Assembly (NCBI RefSeq): GCF_001264245.1
Contig: NZ_CP011339.1
Location: 4,712,001-4,776,000, forward strand
Source of the DNA: Microcystis panniformis FACHB-1757
GTDB lineage: Bacteria; Cyanobacteriota; Cyanobacteriia; Cyanobacteriales; Microcystaceae
Direction of reading: 5' to 3'
Length of the DNA stretch: 64,000 bases
The notes beneath the pieces are model-generated. The model made no database searches and had not been told where the DNA came from. It saw only the letters and a program-made list of their open reading frames with translations. Positions 33,508 to 43,080 of the stretch are shown here, piece after piece (the first letter of the stretch is position 1; the number at the start of each line of letters is the position of its first letter). The position numbers and the translations under genes are program-made.

Positions 33508-34268
33508 ATGTTTCGCCTTCTCCAATCACAACTCGACCCCCAGCATAAACAGCGCACCAAATTACTGGAAATCGGCGTTTATTTGCAAAAAAATCGCCTA
33601 GAACAGTCCCTTTCTCTCGAGGAAATTGCCCAGAAAACCTTAATCCCGCGCCATCGTCTAGAAGCGCTGGAAGCGGGGGATTTGGAGTCATTGCCCGAAC
33701 CGATTTATATTCGTTGGTTAATCAAACAATTTGCTGATAGTCTGTCCCTGGATGGTGAGGCGATTAGTCGGCGTTTTCCCACCAAGGTCAATAACTTTTT
33801 CAGGGGAACAAAACCGTCTTTATCGCTGCCGAGTCTTCAAATTCGCCCGATTCATCTCTATTTTCTCTATTTAATCTTAGTTATTGGTTCCGTACAAACC
33901 CTATCCCACGTCCTGCAAAAATCGGTACTGCAATCGAATCGCTTACCGCCGCCTTCCTTGCCACAACAGCAAATTGTCCAACCGAAAAGCAATCCCCTTC
34001 AACCGGTAGCCAACAAAACCAGCAATAATCAGCAGCTGGTGGTGGGGTAAAACTGGAGGATGACTGCTGGCTGCGGGTGGTGGTGGATGGCAAGACAGAA
34101 TTTGAGGGTGTACTGCCCCAAGGAAGCCATCGCACTTGGCAAGCAAACCGAGAATTAACCGTGAGGGCGGGTAATGCCGGCGGGGTTTACGTTGCCGTTA
34201 ATAATGCCCATGCTAAACAACTGGGGCAACCGGGCAAAGTCGAGGAAGTCACCTACCGGGCAAATTGA
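33508..34268 (+). pseudogene. RodZ-like HTH membrane protein, frameshifted
   Basis: The first frame (to 34050) holds a Cro/CI-type helix-turn-helix (LEIGVYLQKNRLEQSLSLEEIA) and one transmembrane segment (LYFLYLILVIGSVQTL) with a Pro/Gln-rich linker. The second frame (to 34268) holds the DUF4115-like domain (DCWLRVVVDGKTEFEGVL). The break is at a run of four G (34044-34047); five G give one continuous protein. RodZ-type proteins link the cytoskeleton to cell-wall elongation. Either an indel error or a genuine mutation separates the two parts. Confidence 0.8.
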
Positions 34269-34276
34269 GCTAATTT

Positions 34277-35125
34277 ATGCAAAAGGTTTTTTCACCCCTC
34301 GATCGCCTTCAGGGAGGGTTAATCGGGGCATATATTGGGGAATCCTTGCATAATCAACCCCTAATACCAGCCTTTAACTATGAGGCTACACCAAGCACGA
34401 CCCTGCTTTTACAAGCTCTGCAATCTCAGGAAGATTTGCCCATTGCGATCGAAGCTAGGCAGCAGTCGGAATCGGCGTTATTATTTGTGCTGTTGCCGGA
34501 GATTTTAACCTGGCCTGACCATGGGGAACGTTGGCAAGCTAGATTAAATTTTTGGCTGAAAAAGGGCTTAATTTCCGAGTTAACCCGACAAGAAGCGATA
34601 ATTTGGGGAGAGGCAGTAGGTCTGTTATTAGAGGGAAAAAGGCCTTTAAATCAGTTAATGGGGCAACTACTAACTATTAACCCCAAGAATAAGCTATTAG
34701 AGCAGATTCAGTCAGCTTTAGGACAGAATCATCCCCTAGAGTCCATTTTATCGGCTTGGGCGAAAGATATCTCACCTTTAGGAATTGCCATCGCAGCTTC
34801 TCTCTATACTTTTCTGCAAACGACCGAGGATTTCGCCGTGAGCGTGCGTCGCGCTAATTCTAGTCCCTATCAACGGCAATTAACCACCACTTTAGCGGGG
34901 ATTTGGGCGGGATTGTACAACGGTATCGAGGGGATTCCCCTAGCTTGGCGGCAAAATTTGCCGAAAGAGCCAGTTAAACAGCAATTAATGGATAAAGCTG
35001 GGGAAATCTATCGAATTTCTTTGGGTATATCTCCTCATCTTGTCCTATCTCCCCATACTGCCGTCGCTTACGGGGGAACAATCCAACCCCGTCCTAGCTT
35101 AAAATTGGTCTCTCAAGATAAGTAG
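34277..35125 (+). CDS. Degenerate ADP-ribosylglycohydrolase-fold protein
   Basis: A 282-residue helical protein with the general ARH layout: N-terminal DRLQGGLIGAYIGESL, a central helical part, and LAGIWAGLYNGIEGIPLAWR near the end. The acidic metal ligands of active ADP-ribosylglycohydrolases (GDDT/S near the N-terminus and DTD/T near the C-terminus) are not visible. Loss of hydrolase activity is therefore likely. It starts eight bases after the rodZ-like frame and may be co-transcribed with it. The cyanobacterial function is unknown. Confidence 0.65.
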   Translation: MQKVFSPLDRLQGGLIGAYIGESLHNQPLIPAFNYEATPSTTLLLQALQSQEDLPIAIEARQQSESALLFVLLPEILTWPDHGERWQARLNFWLKKGLISELTRQEAIIWGEAVGLLLEGKRPLNQLMGQLLTINPKNKLLEQIQSALGQNHPLESILSAWAKDISPLGIAIAASLYTFLQTTEDFAVSVRRANSSPYQRQLTTTLAGIWAGLYNGIEGIPLAWRQNLPKEPVKQQLMDKAGEIYRISLGISPHLVLSPHTAVAYGGTIQPRPSLKLVSQDK

Positions 35126-35330
35126 GGTTTGCTGAAAAAGTTTTTCCTGGTGTGGGGTGTGGGGTGTGGGGTGTGGGGTTTTACCCATTTTCACCTGGTC
35201 AATTACCTAATTTTCAGGGAAAAAGTCCAGGGATTTTCCCCCCAATCACTCCAATGGTCGGCACTTTTTGAGGTCAAAAAAGTCTAAAAGCCTTATCCAG
35301 CAAAGTTTTTAGATTTATTCAGCAAACCCT
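35124..35330. repeat. MITE family A, copy 4
   Basis: AGGGTTTGCTGAAAAAGTTTTTCC to TTATTCAGCAAACCCT, with a GTGTGGG triplication inside. The terminal CCCTA provides the TAG stop codon of the aldo/keto reductase gene on the minus strand. Confidence 0.8.
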
Positions 35331-36320
35331 ACTTAGTTTGAAAGATATTTTGCACCATTTTTTTATCTAAACCTGCGGCAATTTTATCTAATTCTGTTAT
35401 TTCCCCACTGTCTAAACTCCATCCTAAAGCGCCTAAATTATCCTCAGCTTGCCGAACATTTTTAGCTCCGGGTATAGGAATTGTTCCCTTACAGATACAC
35501 CAATTTAAGGCAACTTGGCTAATAGTTTTATTTTTAGCTTGGGCGATAACTTCTAGGCAACTCATCAGAGGCGAAATAGCGGGAATTAATTGACCAAAAA
35601 GGAAGCGACGTAATCCTGGGGGTAAGTTTTTATTATCTCGATATTTCCCGGTTAATAACCCCAAAGCTAAGGGACTATAGGCAATAATTTTAATACCCAA
35701 TTGCTCACATAGTTCCTTTAATCCCAAGTCAGCGAGAGGATAGGTAGAAAGGAGAGAATACTGTACCTGTAAACTGGTAATAGGAATGCCGCGACTGGCA
35801 AACTTTTGATAGGCAGACTTCAATCTTTTCGGTCCAAAATTGGATAAACCCACCCCTTTAACTAACCCCTTTTCCAGACAATCCCCCAATCCGTCTAATA
35901 ATCCTCCCTCCTGCCATGGCGCATAATTGCCCGTTGACCAGTGCATTTGCACTAAATCCACCGGGCGGCCTAGTCTGGTTGCCGAAGCTTGACAAGCTTT
36001 CACCATGGCATGACGGGTTAAACGCCAAGGATAAGGGGCGAGTTTGGTAGCAATACGGATATGATCAGCGTTATAACCGGTATATTCCCCTGTAAAGCGT
36101 CCTAATAGCTTCTCACTCTGTCCGTTGAGTTTGCCTGTGCCGTAGGAGTCTCCCGTATCAAATAGGGTGACACCCCGCTCGACGCAGAGATTAAAAACCG
36201 CTTGTAACTGGCTATCCATACTCTCATCATAACCCCAGAGAAGACGATTTCCCCAGGCCCAAGTACCGCAGCCCATGGGGGAAGGGATAGAGTTTGATGT
36301 GTGACTTTCAAGGGATTCAT
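35329..36320 (-). pseudogene. Aldo/keto reductase, frameshifted near the start
   Basis: NAD(P)H-dependent oxidoreductase of the AKR superfamily: FDTGDSYGTGKLNGQSEKLLG with the catalytic Asp/Tyr, RIATKLAPYPW with Lys, VDLVQMHW with His, and IIAYSPLALGLLTGKY. The natural start is probably MNPLKVTHQTLSLPP from 36320, which is one base out of frame with MGCGTWAWGNRLL. A run of five C (36277-36281, minus strand) would need to be six. An alternative in-frame extension to 36492 is translated repeat sequence and unlikely. If the indel is an error the gene is intact. Confidence 0.82.
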
Positions 36321-36366
36321 GGGTTAGTTTCTCTGGGTTTTTTCTCAAGCTTTCAGCAAGATATTT

Positions 36367-36463
36367 TATACTAAATCTGGTTATTAAAGACTGATTATTT
36401 ATTCCCATTTTTGCCTTCTGCATGAGTAGAAAACGGGTTTCTCGGAGAAACCCGTTTTCTGTA
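36367..36463. repeat. Palindromic repeat family C, copy 2
   Basis: TACTAAATCTGGTTATTAAAG ... then the perfect hairpin AGAAAACGGGTTTCTC/GAGAAACCCGTTTTCT. It lies between the RND pump gene and the reductase and could terminate transcription from either side. Confidence 0.75.
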
Positions 36464-39400
36464 CTAAATCGACTTGGGTTTTTGTTTAACAAATAATCCC
36501 CGGAACCAATAGTAAAAACTATCGATATAAGTAAAGATTACCGGCACAACCACCAAAGTTAATAGGGTGGAAGTGGTAAAACCACCAATAACGGCAATCG
36601 CCATCGGTGCGCGAATTTCCCCATCTGCACCTAAAGCTAAAGCAATCGGTAACATCCCGGCAATTGTGGAAACGGAGGTCATAATAATTGGTCGTAAACG
36701 AGAGACTCCCGAATCAATCACCGCCTTAAATTGCGGTTTCCCTTCCTGAAGACCACTCAAGGCAAAATCTACTAACAGAATCGCATTTTTAGTGACTAAT
36801 CCCATCAGTAAAACTATGCCAATTAAAGCGTATAAACCTAACTCTTTTTGGGTAATTAAAAGAGCGATTAAAGTACCACCAATCGATAAGGGAAGGGAAG
36901 TTAAAATCGCTAAGGGATAGAGGAAATTGTTATACAATAAGACCAGAATCCCATAGATAGAAATAATTGCTAAACTTAACGCCCCCAAAAAACGAGCGAA
37001 GATATCGCGCATAATACGAGCATCACCAAAGGGTTCTTCTGTCACCTCTGGGGGTAGGTTTTTCATGATTGGTAAAGCGCGAATTTGTGTCACCGCACTT
37101 CCCAACGAAACTCCCTCTAAATTAGCTCCAATATTAACCTGACGTTGACGGTTAAAGCGTTGAATTTCCGCAGGTCCACTACCTAAGCTAATTGTCGCCA
37201 CCGAGTTAAGCGGTACTAACGTCCCATTACTGCTAGGAACGCGCAAATTTTGCAGAGTTTCTATCTCACTGCGTCCATCATTGGCAATTTTCACCCGGAT
37301 GGGAATTTGTCGGTCAGCAAGGTTAAATTTAGCTAAATTAAACTCATTATCGCCAATTAAAGCTAAAGATGCAGTACGGGCGATCGCTCTGACTGAGACT
37401 CCCTGATCGGCAGCCCGCACGGTATCCGGTTGAATAATGATCTCCGGTTTAACTAAACTTACCCCGGAACTGACCTCGACAAAACCGGGTAAAGCTCGCA
37501 TTTCTCGCTCTAATTTTTGGGCAGTTTGGGTTAAAATATCGCCATTTTCACTTTTTAAAATAATAGCCACATCCTTAGTGCTTCCTGCTCCCCCCTGCGC
37601 CCGAAAAGTCACTCTAGCCCCCGGTATCTTCTGGAAATCCCGACGGGTTTGTTCCTCAAATTGCCGTTGAGTTAGCGATCGCTGTTCCTTAGGAACTAAA
37701 TTAACATATATTAACCCCGTGTTTACCCGTCCCGAATCTCCCGGAATAGCCAAAACATTAGCGACGGCGGGATTTTTTTGCAGTAAACTATTCACCTGAT
37801 TAGCCACGGCAACAGTATCATTCAAAGTCGCACCGGGAGCCAATTCTAGGCTTATTGTACTTAATCCAGTATCCCCGGAACTAAATAACCCTTTTGGAAT
37901 CAAGGGAACTAACTGTAAACTACCGATAAAAAAGGCCAAAGCCGCCAATAAAGTCAGGATTCGATGACGTAAAGCCCAAGTTAACAAACTTTTGTAGGGA
38001 CGAAAACGGGGGCGCGAGGAAGGATTATTATCACCAGTTTTCAGCTTTTTCGGCTGTAGAATATAGGCACTTAACATCGGGGTGACGGTGACAGCGATCA
38101 AACTGGAGAATAGGGTAGAAACCGCCACCGTAACGCCGAAAGGTTGAAAGAATTGGCCCGGCACACCGCCCATAAAAGCAACCGGCAGGAATACTGCTAT
38201 AATTGCCGCCGCACTGGCTAAAACGGCTAATCCAATCTCTTTTGAGGCATCAAAGGCCGCTTGCAGGGGTTTTTTACCCATAGCTAAATGTTGATCGATG
38301 TCCTCCACCATACACACCGCATCATCCACCAGATTACCCAAAGCTAAAGCTAAGGCCAGTAGGGTCATACCGTTAAGGGTATAATTTAGGGACTGCATCA
38401 CCCAAAAAGTCGGGAAAATCGACAAAGGCAGGGCTAAACCCGTGATAATCGTGGCACGCCAATTGCCTAAAAATAGACCCACCGTGATCACCGTCATGAT
38501 GCAACCGATGATCAGATCGCTCAGAAGGCTTTCGTAACTAGCACGAATTGAGTCAGCACGGGTAAAAATTAATTGAAATTTAATATCTTCGGGCAGTTTT
38601 TTCTTTAAATTCTCGATTTCTTGGCGCACTGCTGTTTCTACCGTCACCAAGGTGCTGCCAGTCCCCCGTAAAATCGAAAAACCCACCACTGGCTGCCCAT
38701 CTAAGAGGGCCATTTGTCGAGGATCACTGGAACTATCGCTAACTGTCCCTAAATTGCTTAGGGGGACGGTATCACCGTTAGGTAAAGAGATTTGATAATT
38801 CCTTAAATCTTCGATCGTTTCAGCGCTGCCGAGGGTGCGGACGGTTTGTTCACTACCACCGATTTCCGATCGCCCCCCGGGTAAATTAATATTAAAACTG
38901 CGAATTTGGTCATTAACCGCCGTGGCCGTGATAGCGTAGGCGATCAGACGACTGGGATCTAAATCTACACGCACTTCTCGATCGACTCCCCCAACGCGAT
39001 CGACTCGTGCTACCCCCGGCACTCCCGTTAAAGCGCGGCCAATTTGACGATCAACTAGATCACTTAATTCGGCGATCGATCTTTTCGGGGAGGAGATGGT
39101 ATAGTTCATCACCGCACCCCCGGCAAATTCTAAACGTTGGACAATTGGATCATTAGTATCTTGGGGTAAATCCTGCCGAATTTGCGCTATGGCATTGCGT
39201 ACATCATTGGTAGCGCGATCGCTGTTAGTGCCAAGGATAAAGTTAACGGTGGTGGTGCTGCTGCCCTCGTTAATAGTAGAAGTAATTTGATCGATATTAC
39301 CCAAAGCAGCCACCGCATCCTCGACTTTTTTGGTGACTTGGGTTTCCAATTCCTCTGGACCGGCGCCGGGTTGATTAACGGTGATAATCACGGCCGGAAT

Positions 39401-39529
39401 GTCGATGTTAGGAGAGCGATCGATCCCTAATCCTAGAAAGGCAATGTATCCCATTACGGCCATAACCAGGGAGATCAGGATCGTCGGAATGGGATTTTTG
39501 ATAGACCAATTAGAAATATTAAAAGCCAT
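36464..39529 (-). CDS. RND-family efflux pump inner-membrane subunit
   Basis: A 1021-residue proton-driven exporter of the AcrB/MdtB (HAE1) type. An N-terminal helix (NPIPTILISLVMAVMGYIAFL) is followed by a large periplasmic domain with PGAGPEELETQVT. Two six-helix bundles contain the charged proton relay region (LALALGNLVDDAVCMVEDID) and the second-half LIGIVLLMGLVTKNAILLVD. Length is normal and the frame is intact. It should form a tripartite pump with the membrane-fusion protein encoded at 40016-41476 and an outer-membrane TolC-like channel not in the window. Substrate unknown. Confidence 0.93.
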   Translation of the reverse strand: MAFNISNWSIKNPIPTILISLVMAVMGYIAFLGLGIDRSPNIDIPAVIITVNQPGAGPEELETQVTKKVEDAVAALGNIDQITSTINEGSSTTTVNFILGTNSDRATNDVRNAIAQIRQDLPQDTNDPIVQRLEFAGGAVMNYTISSPKRSIAELSDLVDRQIGRALTGVPGVARVDRVGGVDREVRVDLDPSRLIAYAITATAVNDQIRSFNINLPGGRSEIGGSEQTVRTLGSAETIEDLRNYQISLPNGDTVPLSNLGTVSDSSSDPRQMALLDGQPVVGFSILRGTGSTLVTVETAVRQEIENLKKKLPEDIKFQLIFTRADSIRASYESLLSDLIIGCIMTVITVGLFLGNWRATIITGLALPLSIFPTFWVMQSLNYTLNGMTLLALALALGNLVDDAVCMVEDIDQHLAMGKKPLQAAFDASKEIGLAVLASAAAIIAVFLPVAFMGGVPGQFFQPFGVTVAVSTLFSSLIAVTVTPMLSAYILQPKKLKTGDNNPSSRPRFRPYKSLLTWALRHRILTLLAALAFFIGSLQLVPLIPKGLFSSGDTGLSTISLELAPGATLNDTVAVANQVNSLLQKNPAVANVLAIPGDSGRVNTGLIYVNLVPKEQRSLTQRQFEEQTRRDFQKIPGARVTFRAQGGAGSTKDVAIILKSENGDILTQTAQKLEREMRALPGFVEVSSGVSLVKPEIIIQPDTVRAADQGVSVRAIARTASLALIGDNEFNLAKFNLADRQIPIRVKIANDGRSEIETLQNLRVPSSNGTLVPLNSVATISLGSGPAEIQRFNRQRQVNIGANLEGVSLGSAVTQIRALPIMKNLPPEVTEEPFGDARIMRDIFARFLGALSLAIISIYGILVLLYNNFLYPLAILTSLPLSIGGTLIALLITQKELGLYALIGIVLLMGLVTKNAILLVDFALSGLQEGKPQFKAVIDSGVSRLRPIIMTSVSTIAGMLPIALALGADGEIRAPMAIAVIGGFTTSTLLTLVVVPVIFTYIDSFYYWFRGLFVKQKPKSI

Positions 39530-39536
39530 AATTTCA

Positions 39537-39590
39537 GTTATCAGTTATCAGTTATCAGTTATCAGTGGGTAAGTTATCAGTTATCAGTTT
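39537..39590. repeat. CAGTTAT heptamer tandem repeat
   Basis: Several tandem copies of CAGTTAT (short tandemly repeated repetitive sequence), interrupted once by CAGTGGGTAAG. A related array, in the opposite sense, lies on the other side of the next gene. Confidence 0.85.
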
Positions 39591-39947
39591 TTGGTTTTTG
39601 GTATTTTCTTGGCAGGTTTTTAGAATAGCCCAAAGCATTTTACCAATTTCCTCCGCATCATCATTGATACTTTGAAAGGCTCTTTCCTCTATGTAATTCG
39701 TGTCTTTCAATAGAGACAGCCAATACTTTGTTTCTAGACATTCCTTATAAGCTATTGACATTTTAGCTCGAAAATCAGCTTGAGAAATAGCTCCATTAGC
39801 TTCGGCAATGTTAGCCCCGATTGAAGTGCCACTCCTTAATAGCTGTTTTGACAAAACATATTCTTGTTTAGTCTCACACAAATATTTATAGCCTTTAACA
39901 ATCCTAATGGCAAATTTATAAGCTTTATCATAAACTTTACTCTCCAT
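39555..39947 (-). CDS. Four-helix-bundle (S23/IVP) protein
   Basis: A 130-residue protein of the four-helix-bundle family first seen as an insert in 23S rRNA genes (YKFAIRIVKGYKYLCETK, LLRSGTSIGANIAEANGA, KMSIAYKECLETKYWL). Function unknown; family members often act as self-contained mobile passengers. Here it lies between the two subunits of one efflux pump and is bounded on both sides by heptamer repeats, and its last codons are themselves heptamer sequence. This suggests insertion as a cassette. Confidence 0.85.
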   Translation of the reverse strand: MESKVYDKAYKFAIRIVKGYKYLCETKQEYVLSKQLLRSGTSIGANIAEANGAISQADFRAKMSIAYKECLETKYWLSLLKDTNYIEERAFQSINDDAEEIGKMLWAILKTCQENTKNQKLITDNLPTDN

Positions 39948-39964
39948 CTGTTTGCCCCGCTACC

Positions 39965-40027
39965 GATCACTGATTACTGATTACTGATTACTGATTACTG
40001 ATTACTGATCACTGATTACTGATTACT
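39965..40027. repeat. CTGATTA heptamer tandem repeat
   Basis: About eight tandem copies of CTGATTA/CTGATCA, running into the 3' end of the membrane-fusion protein gene so that its last codons are also repeat sequence. Confidence 0.85.
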
Positions 40028-41476
40028 GATTGCTGTAATTTTGTCGCCATCACCGAGATAGGCTGCCCCTTTGACCACAATGCGATCGCCCGCTCGTAAA
40101 CCCGTAAGAATTTCCACGCGATTATTCGGCATAATTTGACCTAATTGCACAGTTTTGGCGGTGACAGTGTTATCAGGTTCCACTAAATAAACTAGAGCTT
40201 GATTATCTTTTTGAGGTAAAACTGCGGTCATGGGGACGGTTAAACTATTGCTAGTATTCGTCACGATCGCACCTCGTAAAAACATCCCCGGTTTTAACCC
40301 TGTATTGTCGGTTAAATCGACTTTAACCGTTGCTTGACGGGATGCCTCATCGACGATGGGATTAATTTCGCGCACCTGTCCCGATAATTTTAAACTGCTA
40401 TTAGCATCGGAAGTGATAGTAACGGGCGCTCCGACGCGGATTAAGGGCAATTGATTCTCAGGAACCCGTAATCTTAGCTCTAAACGCCCATTTTCGATGA
40501 TTTTAAAGAGAGCATTTTGACCGTTGGTGGTGTCCCCGATGCGAGCATTTCTTTCGGCAATTTTGCCACTAACCGGAGAAATCAGGCGCGTCTCGTTTAA
40601 TTGAGCTTTAACAATAGCTAAACGGCTTTGAGCTTCCGTTAATTGGGCTGTAGCTTGGGCGATCACTTCGGGACGGTTGCCCGCTTGCAATTGCGCTAGT
40701 TGCTGCTCTGCTTCTCCTAAACGGGATTGGGTCTGTTGTACGATCGCCGCTTTGTTTCTTTCTTCATTGAGGACCTCATCGAGACGATCCCGGGCGATCG
40801 CTCCTTCCGCTTCTAAACTTTGGTTTCTCTGGACGCGTTTTTTAGCCAAATCCCAATCCGATTGAGCTTGACTAATTTCAGCCTTTATGCGTTGAATAGT
40901 TTGGTTAGCTCTAGCGATCTCCTCTTTACGGCTACCCGCTTGCAATTCTGCCAAACGCGCCCGGGATTGGGCGACATTTGCCTGTGCTTGGGTTAATTGC
41001 GCTTGTAGGACGGTATCATCGAGACGAGCGAGAATTTGACCTTGGCTAACGATATCACCCTCATCGACAAAGATTTCTTTGATTTGTAGTCCCGTCGCTT
41101 GGGAAAGAATCGGGATTAATTCGTAGGCTGCCACGCTTCCAGTCGCTTTCAGGGTGCGGGCCACGGCAGTGGATTCCACCCTAGTGGTGGTTACTGTTTG
41201 TGCTGGTGCCTCATTTTTTGCCGCTACGGGCTGAGTATTGGGGTTTTGGGCTGTTTGGGGTCGATTAGCGAAACGAGTCGCCCCTAGGGTCAATAAAACC
41301 CCCAATCCCACGCCGATAAATAAACCCCTTCCTCCCGATAGCCAAGAGTTGGTTTTTGTCGGTTTTGGCGAGTATTCGGGTTCCTCTGGCTCAATTTCGG
41401 GTTTAAATGCGATAACTTCGGGAACTAGCGAATTATCGGCTGAATGCTGGTTATTTTCTAGGGTATCTGGCCGCAC
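40016..41476 (-). CDS. Efflux RND membrane-fusion (periplasmic adaptor) protein
   Basis: A 486-residue HlyD/AcrA-type adaptor. It has an N-terminal cytoplasmic tail and single membrane anchor (GLFIGVGLGVLLTLGATRFA), a lipoyl half-motif (IFVDEGDIVSQGQILARLDD), a long coiled coil (ARLAELQAGSRKEEIARANQ and its mirror AEQQLAQLQAGNRPEVI), and a beta-barrel domain (LRVPENQLPLIRVGAPVTI). It should bridge the RND pump encoded downstream to an outer-membrane channel. A small S23-type gene separates it from the pump gene. Confidence 0.93.
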   Translation of the reverse strand: MRPDTLENNQHSADNSLVPEVIAFKPEIEPEEPEYSPKPTKTNSWLSGGRGLFIGVGLGVLLTLGATRFANRPQTAQNPNTQPVAAKNEAPAQTVTTTRVESTAVARTLKATGSVAAYELIPILSQATGLQIKEIFVDEGDIVSQGQILARLDDTVLQAQLTQAQANVAQSRARLAELQAGSRKEEIARANQTIQRIKAEISQAQSDWDLAKKRVQRNQSLEAEGAIARDRLDEVLNEERNKAAIVQQTQSRLGEAEQQLAQLQAGNRPEVIAQATAQLTEAQSRLAIVKAQLNETRLISPVSGKIAERNARIGDTTNGQNALFKIIENGRLELRLRVPENQLPLIRVGAPVTITSDANSSLKLSGQVREINPIVDEASRQATVKVDLTDNTGLKPGMFLRGAIVTNTSNSLTVPMTAVLPQKDNQALVYLVEPDNTVTAKTVQLGQIMPNNRVEILTGLRAGDRIVVKGAAYLGDGDKITAISNQ

Positions 41477-41760
41477 GGTCTGCCCTCTCGGTAGATTCTG
41501 GATAAAATGTTAAGTTTTGTATCCATTTATAATCTAACGGAAAAAGGTCACGGGTGGGGAAAGTGAGAAAGTGGACTTGCTGTGAAAATCCCAAATTGTC
41601 GTGGTTGGTGAGGATTCAGTAGGCAGTAGTCAGGAGACTCCGAGACAGTAGGCAGTATTCAGGAGAATTAAGAATGAGTAATAATCAATTAAATGGTTTA
41701 TTTAGAGATTTTATGCCAGTTAATCTGGCTCTCCCCTACTTGTGGTCATAAGAAAAAGTT

Positions 41761-41960
41761 TTGACATCCTCACCGCCGTAAAACGGACGGCGATTCCCAA
41801 ACCTCACGATTTGGGTTTCTGCTTCTTTCCCTTGCGGGGTTCCGCACCTGCCTGAACAGATTTACTCTGTTCTGGTCTTATGGTCGCTCTACAGACTGAC
41901 ACCGCAAGCCCTGATGCCAAAATATTTTTACTCGCGTTAATATCTCGGTCATGGTGAGTC
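41761..41960 (-). ncRNA. Possible TnpB guide (omega) RNA
   Basis: TnpB proteins normally use an RNA made from the 3' part of tnpB and the right end of the element, with its guide taken from the flanking DNA. By position this would end at 41761, with a guide starting AACTTTTTCTTATGACCAC read into the flank. Inferred from family knowledge; the RNA boundaries cannot be seen. Confidence 0.35.
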
Positions 41961-43006
41961 CCACAGTCTGGACAATCCCACTCTCGAATATTTAACGGCA
42001 TTTTTTCAGCAATATACCCGCAATTACTACATCTTTTAGAGCTAGGAAACCATCTATCTATTTCGATGTAATTTCTGCCGTACCAACGGCATTTATAGGC
42101 TAATTGTCGGGTTATTTCTCCCCAACTAACGTCAGATATTGCCTGAGATAATTTCGGGTTTTTGACCAGATTCTTGACGGCTAAATTCTCAACTACAATC
42201 GTTTGGTTTTCACGAACTAATTGAGTGGTTAGCTTATGTAAATGGTCTTTTCTGCTATCGGTGATTTGAGCGTGAATCTTGGCTACTTTGATTCTTGCTT
42301 TTTCCCGATTTTTTGATCCTTTCTGTTTTCGAGAAAGATTTTTCGCTGCTCTTCGCAGTCTCCGATAATGCTTTTTAAAATGCTTGGGATTAGACACTTT
42401 ATCGCCATCGCTGGTAATCACGAGGCTACTAATTCCTAAGTCAATTCCGATGGCTTTATCTGTTACTGGTAATGGCTTAATTGTTGGGTCATCAAATCTA
42501 ATTGAGATATGCCAACGTCCTGAGGGATGTAATCTGACTGTTACTGTACTTGGTTCACATCCGTCTGGTATTTGTCTTGACCATCGAATAGGTAAAGGTT
42601 CTGTGCATTTGGCTAAATAGATTTGTTTGTCTTTGAACTTAAAAGCAGATTTGGTAAATTCGGCACTTCCTCCCTGATGTTTTTTCTTAAAGTTGGGATA
42701 CTTAGTACGACCAGCAAAGAAATTAGTGAAAGCTGTTTGTAAATGTCTTAACCCTTGTTGTAAAGGTACACAGCTAACTTCATTGAGAAAGTTTAATTCT
42801 TCTTGTTTTTTCCAATCGGTCAACATTGAAGAAGTTTGAGCGTAGCCTACTCTTTCTTGTCTTTCGTACCAAGCTTGTGTTCGTTCGTGGAGAGCTTTGT
42901 TGTAAACTAATCTTACACAGCCCAATGTGCGCCGCAATAGCGACTCTTGTGTTGGTGTGGGGTAAAATCGGTAGCGATAGCTTTTCCATATCCCGCATTC
43001 TAGCAT
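41804..43006 (-). CDS. tnpB: TnpB RNA-guided nuclease
   Basis: A 400-residue TnpB with a complete catalytic RuvC site: IGIDLGISSLVI (Asp), IVVENLAVKNL (Glu) and HDRDINASKNI (Asp). The four zinc-binding cysteines are present (CSNCG, CPDCG). The N-terminal YRYRFYPTPTQESLLRRTLG is the normal family opening. I start at the ATG at 43006 because earlier in-frame codons (from 43072) translate the element's terminal hairpin. TnpB cuts DNA at sites matching its guide next to a short motif, here inferred to be TCAT, and helps retain the element. It is likely functional. Confidence 0.92.
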   Translation of the reverse strand: MLECGIWKSYRYRFYPTPTQESLLRRTLGCVRLVYNKALHERTQAWYERQERVGYAQTSSMLTDWKKQEELNFLNEVSCVPLQQGLRHLQTAFTNFFAGRTKYPNFKKKHQGGSAEFTKSAFKFKDKQIYLAKCTEPLPIRWSRQIPDGCEPSTVTVRLHPSGRWHISIRFDDPTIKPLPVTDKAIGIDLGISSLVITSDGDKVSNPKHFKKHYRRLRRAAKNLSRKQKGSKNREKARIKVAKIHAQITDSRKDHLHKLTTQLVRENQTIVVENLAVKNLVKNPKLSQAISDVSWGEITRQLAYKCRWYGRNYIEIDRWFPSSKRCSNCGYIAEKMPLNIREWDCPDCGTHHDRDINASKNILASGLAVSVCRATIRPEQSKSVQAGAEPRKGKKQKPKS

Positions 43007-43080
43007 ATATCGTGTAAATGTGCTAATATTTGACGGTAAAGCCAACCTAGAACGGCGGGGTTTCAGACCCAAAATTTCCG

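Larger units (their letters stand above)
41761..43080 (-). mobile_element. IS200/IS605-type element carrying tnpB only
   Basis: Left end CGGAAATTTTGGGTCTGAAA (minus strand, next to TCAT) and right end GGCGGTGAGGATGTCAA, each with a short hairpin (ACCCCGCCGTTCTAGG region; GCCGTCCGTTTTACGGC). No tnpA is present, so a transposase must act in trans. The left end abuts the ATG of the TIR-FGE gene at 43081. Confidence 0.9.

Noticed and set aside
36321..36492. N-terminal extension of the aldo/keto reductase
   Set aside because: It is read through palindromic repeat family C; a frameshifted natural start at 36320 explains the sequence better.
43007..43072. Longer TnpB N-terminus from 43072
   Set aside because: The added residues translate the element's terminal hairpin; the family opening (YRYRFYPTPTQ) follows the Met at 43006.
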